From NCBI GenBank assembly GCA_037139195.1, contig JBAXGW010000115.1:1-8483 (forward strand): a stretch of DNA of 8,483 nt. The letters are read 5' to 3'. Source of the DNA: JBAXGW01 sp037139195 (GTDB lineage: Bacteria; Bacteroidota; Bacteroidia; Bacteroidales; JAHJDW01). The position numbers and the translations under genes were made by a program. This document shows positions 6,644 through 8,483 of the stretch, piece after piece. The notes below the pieces were generated by a model that did not search any database, was not told the DNA's origin, and saw only the letters and a program-made list of their open reading frames with translations. Positions within the stretch are counted from its first letter, which is position 1. Each line of letters starts with the position of its first letter.

Positions 6644-6677
6644 CATTACTTAAAATGAAAATAAAAAACTAAAATAT

Positions 6678-7946
6678 ATGTTACAAGTACCTTATATCCG
6701 CGAAAATAAGCAAGAGGTTATTGACCGACTAGCAATTAAAAATTTCAAAGCAATTGAAGTTATTGATAATGTATTAGCTCTTGACGATAAACGCAAAAGT
6801 GCTAAAAAAGAGTTAGATGATAATCTTACTGAAGCAAATCAACTGGCTAAACAAATTGGTGATATGTTTAAAAGCGGACAAGCTGCTCAGGCTAATGAAT
6901 TGAAAGAAAAAACGAAAGTTTTAAAAGGAGCTGAAAAAGAATTAACGGCAAAACACGCTGTTATTGAAGAAGAGCTCTTAAACTTATTAGTTACAATTCC
7001 AAACCTTCCTCATTCTTCTGTTCCAAAAGGGAAATCAGCTGAAGACAATGAAATAGTTGCTTCTCATGGCGAAATACCACAATTAGTAAACGCTGTTCCT
7101 CATTGGGAGTTAACATCAAAATACGATATTATTGATTTTGAATTAGGAAATAAAATTACAGGTGCTGGATTTCCAGTATATAAAGGCAAAGGCGCAAAAT
7201 TACAACGTGCATTAATAGCTTTCTTCTTAGATAATGCTGGTGCTGCTGGTTATACAGAAATTCAACCTCCATTGATGGTTAACGAAGCATCGGGTTTTGG
7301 AACGGGTCAGTTGCCCGATAAAGAAGGGCAAATGTATCATGCAACCATTGATAATCTTTATTTAATTCCAACTGCCGAGGTTCCTGTAACAAATATTTAC
7401 CGAGATGTGATTGTTAAAGAATCTGAATTTCCAATTAAGAATACGGCATATTCTGCTTGTTTCAGGAGAGAAGCTGGTTCTTATGGTAAAGATGTTCGTG
7501 GATTAAACAGACTACATCAATTTGATAAAGTTGAAATCGTTCAAATTCAACATCCTGAAAAGTCGTATCAAACTCTTGAGGAAATGGCTTTATACGTTCG
7601 TTCCTTATTAGAAAAATTAGAACTGCCTTATCGTGTATTAAGATTATGCGGAGGCGATATGAGTTTTACATCAGCTCTAACTTATGATATGGAAGTATAT
7701 TCAGCAGCCCAACAACGCTGGTTAGAAGTTAGTTCTGTTTCTAACTTTGAGTCGTATCAAGCAAATAGATTGAAATTAAGATATAAAGACAGCGAGGGGA
7801 AAACTAAATTAGCACATACATTAAATGGAAGTGCATTAGCATTGCCAAGAATTGTGGCTGCATTATTAGAAAACAACCAAACGCCCGAAGGCGTGAGAAT
7901 ACCAAAAGCTTTAGTACCTTATACAGGCTTTGAAATGATAGATTAA
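6678..7946 (+). CDS. serS: Seryl-tRNA synthetase (class II)
   Basis: It charges tRNA-Ser (and tRNA-Sec where present) with serine in the cytoplasm. The 422-residue length is typical. The N-terminal domain (about 1-105) is a Lys/Glu/Ala-rich antiparallel coiled coil that grips the long variable arm of the tRNA. The class II core follows, with motif 1 around KLQRALIAFFLDNAGAAGYTEIQPP (174-198), the serine-binding TAE at 232-234 and motif 2 at 261-286 with FRREAG and RGLNRLHQFDK. Motif 3 lies at 382-401 (NGSALALPR, with the catalytic Arg at 391), and GVRIPKALVPYTG closes the C-terminus. All hallmark residues are present. ATG 6678 is chosen because MLQVPYIREN is the normal family start. It is a single-gene unit with its own candidate promoter and terminator. 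Confidence 0.97.
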   Translation: MLQVPYIRENKQEVIDRLAIKNFKAIEVIDNVLALDDKRKSAKKELDDNLTEANQLAKQIGDMFKSGQAAQANELKEKTKVLKGAEKELTAKHAVIEEELLNLLVTIPNLPHSSVPKGKSAEDNEIVASHGEIPQLVNAVPHWELTSKYDIIDFELGNKITGAGFPVYKGKGAKLQRALIAFFLDNAGAAGYTEIQPPLMVNEASGFGTGQLPDKEGQMYHATIDNLYLIPTAEVPVTNIYRDVIVKESEFPIKNTAYSACFRREAGSYGKDVRGLNRLHQFDKVEIVQIQHPEKSYQTLEEMALYVRSLLEKLELPYRVLRLCGGDMSFTSALTYDMEVYSAAQQRWLEVSSVSNFESYQANRLKLRYKDSEGKTKLAHTLNGSALALPRIVAALLENNQTPEGVRIPKALVPYTGFEMID

Positions 7947-7969
7947 CTTCTAATAAATCAATAAATTAC

Positions 7970-8002
7970 CCCTGATTAGTTTTATACTTTTCAGGGTTTT
8001 TT
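7970..8002 (+). terminator. Intrinsic terminator after serS
   Basis: CCCTGA (7970-7975) pairs with TCAGGG (7991-7996) across a 15-nt AT-rich loop and is followed by six T residues (7997-8002). It lies 23 bp after the serS stop. The stem is short, but position and T-run fit a Rho-independent terminator. Confidence 0.8.
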
Positions 8003-8117
8003 ATTTGGCTTTGGATAAGTTGCTGATTTTGAAAACATTGAAAATTGTTTCTAAACTTAGGCAACGTTTTACATTTTTTTGGCGTCTACTATGAAATAAA
8101 CCCTAAAAATAGTTCCA

Positions 8118-8483
8118 ATGAAAAAATTATCCATATCAATTATTTTGGCTTTAGTAAGTCTAAATATATTTTCTCAAACTCTAAGCGTAGACTTGGGCTC
8201 AATTCCTGCAACAGCAGTAAGTCAATGCACGGGAAAAGCGTGGGTGCAGGTAACAGGCGGCACTGCCCCATATACATTTCAATGGAATACTGGAGATTCT
8301 TCTACCTATCTAGAAAATCTTTGTTTAGGCACTTATTCAGTTACAGTTACTGATGCAACAAATGCAACTGCTGTTGATACGGTAGTTTTTAGTACTTCGT
8401 CTCAAATCATTTCTCCACTTGAGGTTTATATTAAACTGGGTATCCCCTTAGCTCATCTTAAAAAATGCCTATCTTTAGGGGAT
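8118..8483 (+). CDS. N-terminal fragment of a SprB-repeat secreted surface protein, 3' end missing
   Basis: The frame opens at ATG 8118 and is still open at the window edge (122 codons). Residues 1-20 (MKKLSISIILALVSLNIFSQ) form a signal peptide with the Bacteroidota-style cleavage after a Ser-Gln. Residues about 37-85 form one SprB-type repeat: QCTGKAWVQVTGGTAPYTFQ, then W-N-T-G-D, a Leu-rich link, and GTYSVTVTDATN. SprB repeats occur in large cell-surface proteins, including the gliding adhesin SprB, that are usually exported by the type IX secretion system through a C-terminal signal; that end is not in the window. From about residue 106 the codons belong to the 25-bp repeat that begins at 8434, so the final residues are probably not native. 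The gene is most likely interrupted by a mobile element. It starts after the serS terminator. The long overlapping frame at 8045-8353 is a shadow of this gene. Confidence 0.75.
   Translation, partial: MKKLSISIILALVSLNIFSQTLSVDLGSIPATAVSQCTGKAWVQVTGGTAPYTFQWNTGDSSTYLENLCLGTYSVTVTDATNATAVDTVVFSTSSQIISPLEVYIKLGIPLAHLKKCLSLGD
8434..8483 (+). mobile_element. Putative insertion-sequence end (terminal inverted repeat 8434-8458, element interior to the right)
   Basis: Positions 8434-8458 are the inverted copy of 30-54 (23 of 25 bases identical). The match begins abruptly inside the SprB-repeat gene, right after codon 105, and ends after 25 bp. The inner sequence differs from that of the left copy, so the two are probably opposite ends of one element type. 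An ATG at 8465 could begin an element gene. ATCCCCT (8442-8448) also pairs with AGGGGAT (8477-8483) at the very edge, which leaves open a small palindromic repeat instead of an insertion sequence. Confidence 0.5.

Noticed and set aside
8045..8353. 102-codon forward frame
   Set aside because: It overlaps the SprB-repeat gene in another frame. The frame from 8118 has a signal peptide and a recognisable repeat, and this one has neither.
1..8483. tRNA, rRNA or CRISPR array
   Set aside because: No cloverleaf-like or rRNA sequence was seen in the short intergenic gaps, and no regularly spaced direct repeats occur.

Overview
The window looks like ordinary chromosome from a low-GC member of the Bacteroidota. 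The evidence is the AT-rich sequence, start regions with weak or absent Shine-Dalgarno sites, several TAnnTTTG-type -7 promoter boxes, a SprB-repeat surface protein (a hallmark of this phylum) and YwqK/MORN-like secreted repeats. The genus cannot be named from the sequence alone.

Layout, left to right. Positions 1-54 carry a 25-bp sequence (30-54) that recurs inverted at 8434-8458. It cuts into a reverse-strand gene fragment for a secreted protein (start near 218). A divergent promoter region (219-393) precedes a forward gene for a two-repeat Gate (nucleoside-recognition) membrane protein (394-1350). This converges, with a 10-bp gap, on a reverse-strand pair: pfkA (ATP-type 6-phosphofructokinase, best start 4834) followed 9 bp later by priA (replication-restart helicase). 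A 295-bp divergent intergenic region (4835-5129) holds a promoter for each side and an unexplained 10-bp inverted repeat. Next come rplU and rpmA (ribosomal proteins L21 and L27) with a clear intrinsic terminator, a secreted MORN/YwqK-like protein of unknown role, and serS (seryl-tRNA synthetase) with its own terminator. The last gene is the N-terminal fragment of a SprB-repeat surface protein, which runs into the second copy of the 25-bp repeat at the window end.

Most genes are housekeeping: translation (rplU, rpmA, serS), glycolysis (pfkA) and replication restart (priA). I see no new defence, CRISPR or biosynthetic system. The most unusual structure is at the edges. Two different secreted-protein genes are each broken at the same 25-bp sequence in opposite orientations, with homology ending after 25 bp. 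The best reading is that the window lies between the right end of one insertion-sequence copy and the left end of another. A short palindromic repeat family is the main alternative.
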